Below, in pieces: positions 35,004 to 35,863 of a DNA stretch of 35,863 nt. Within the stretch, counting starts at the first letter, position 1, and each line of letters begins with the position of its first letter. The DNA comes from Rhodospirillaceae bacterium (lineage in GTDB: Bacteria > Pseudomonadota > Alphaproteobacteria > Rhodospirillales > Casp-alpha2). A program made the translations under genes and the position numbers. A model generated the notes under the pieces. That model saw only the letters and a program-made list of their open reading frames with translations, did no database searches and was not told the DNA's origin. The stretch spans positions 1 to 35,863 of the forward strand of contig JAERTE010000128.1 in the NCBI GenBank assembly GCA_016845145.1, written 5' to 3'.

Positions 35004-35863
35004 TCAAAGCCCTGATGTGTGATCGAGACGCAGGATTTCGACCACATCACCGGATTTTGCCGCCGGGGCTTCAGGTGGGCGAATAAGCAGGCAATCGGCA
35101 TCTGCAAAACGTGCCATCATCGCACTATCTTGGCGCTCGAACGGTGTCGCGATCATTTCGCCCGTTGGCCCCGAGGCCAGCGTTGCGCGCATGTAATCTT
35201 GGCGCATGCCGTTCGCCGGCAGGTCGCGGCCCAATTTCGCCGTCGCGGTGTCCGGCATGGCCTGCGCGTCGAGCCCCAGCATCACCGCCATGGCGGCGCG
35301 CAGGAAAATCACCGACGTGACGCCGGCCGATACCGGATTGCCAGGCAGGCCCAGCACCGAGACGTCGCCCAATCGCCCAAATATCAGCGGTTTGCCGGGC
35401 CGCATGGCGATCTTGTAGAAATTCAAATCCAATCCGTCTTCGCCCAAAACCTGACGCACCAAGTCGAAATCGCCGACCGACGCGCCGCCGATGGTCACCA
35501 GCACGTCGGCGCCCGCTGCACCGGCCAGACATTGCCGAAACGAGGCAGCCGTATCGCGCGCGATGCCCAGATTGACGGGCTCTCCGCCCAACACCCGCAC
35601 ATAAGCCGTCAACGCCACTGAATTGGATGAAATGATCTGGTCGTCGCCTTTCGGCTCACCCGGCATCACCAATTCGTCACCGGTGGCCAATATGGCGATA
35701 CGCGGGCGGCGGCGCACGGTTAACCACGGCACATTCATGGATGCAGCCAGGCCCAGGTCGCGCGCCGTCAGGCGCTTACCGGCCCGGAGCAACACATCGC
35801 CCTCGCTGAAATCCAACCCGGCGGGCCGGATATCCGCGCCCAAATTGGCACCCTCATTGATGC
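35004..35863 (-). CDS. moeA: Molybdopterin molybdenumtransferase MoeA, N-terminus outside window
   Basis: This enzyme inserts molybdenum into adenylylated molybdopterin to finish the molybdenum cofactor. The visible 286 or so residues begin inside the protein (INEGANLGADIRPAG, matching the REGANIR-type segment) and continue to the stop, so about 110-130 N-terminal residues lie beyond the right edge. Diagnostic parts are IAILATGDELV, TIGGASVGDFD, AMRPGKPLIFG and GLPGNPVSA in the MoaB-like domain, followed by the C-terminal beta domain. The deiodinase-like gene follows 41 bases after the stop. Confidence 0.95.
   Translation of the reverse strand, partial: INEGANLGADIRPAGLDFSEGDVLLRAGKRLTARDLGLAASMNVPWLTVRRRPRIAILATGDELVMPGEPKGDDQIISSNSVALTAYVRVLGGEPVNLGIARDTAASFRQCLAGAAGADVLVTIGGASVGDFDLVRQVLGEDGLDLNFYKIAMRPGKPLIFGRLGDVSVLGLPGNPVSAGVTSVIFLRAAMAVMLGLDAQAMPDTATAKLGRDLPANGMRQDYMRATLASGPTGEMIATPFERQDSAMMARFADADCLLIRPPEAPAAKSGDVVEILRLDHTSGL

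Overview
The window is a gene-dense, moderately high-GC stretch of chromosome. It most likely comes from an alphaproteobacterium of the Rhodospirillales type. The evidence is: a short prolyl-tRNA synthetase with no editing insertion; LpxI rather than LpxH between lpxA and lpxB; a lexA promoter carrying a GTTC-N7-GTTC SOS box; an RseP of MmpA size with room for only one PDZ domain; and the gene order rpsB-tsf-pyrH-frr-uppS-cdsA-dxr-rseP-bamA-skp-lpxD-fabZ-lpxA-lpxI-lpxB. I see no rRNA, tRNA, CRISPR array, insertion sequence or phage gene.

Layout. (1) 305-4108 (+): proS, a LolCDE-type lipoprotein exporter (permease and ATPase), and a small secreted phospholipase A2-like protein whose start overlaps the lolD stop. 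(2) 4089-8138: an accessory metabolic island. A cobalt-type nitrile hydratase operon (alpha, beta, accessory; - strand) is divergent from a ketopantoate-reductase-like dehydrogenase (+), which converges on an enolase-superfamily enzyme of the mandelate racemase type (-). (3) 8259-13058 (+): dnaE and a MATE transporter, with a pair of DnaA-box-like sites ahead of dnaE. (4) 13224-27513 (+): fifteen co-directional genes running from translation (rpsB, tsf, frr) and UMP kinase through isoprenoid and phospholipid precursors (uppS, cdsA, dxr) to envelope biogenesis (rseP, bamA, skp) and lipid A synthesis (lpxD, fabZ, lpxA, lpxI, lpxB). (5) 27548-30399 (-): gltX then gltA, ending at a terminator embedded in the 3' end of lpxB. 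(6) 30679-33390 (+): a small lipoprotein with a possible cupredoxin-like fold, and comEC. (7) 33396-35863 (-): lexA under a recognisable SOS promoter, a flavoprotein with the active-site residue spacing of iodotyrosine deiodinase, and moeA cut by the window edge.

Most of the window is conserved housekeeping. The parts that deserve a second look are: the iodotyrosine-deiodinase-like protein with a hairpin over its ribosome binding site; the PLA2-like protein coupled to the Lol exporter; the nitrile hydratase/dehydrogenase/enolase island; a tandem duplication at the rseP-bamA junction; and the small lipoprotein. I did not find an obviously new multi-gene system. All functional calls rest on reading motifs and gene order, not on database searches.
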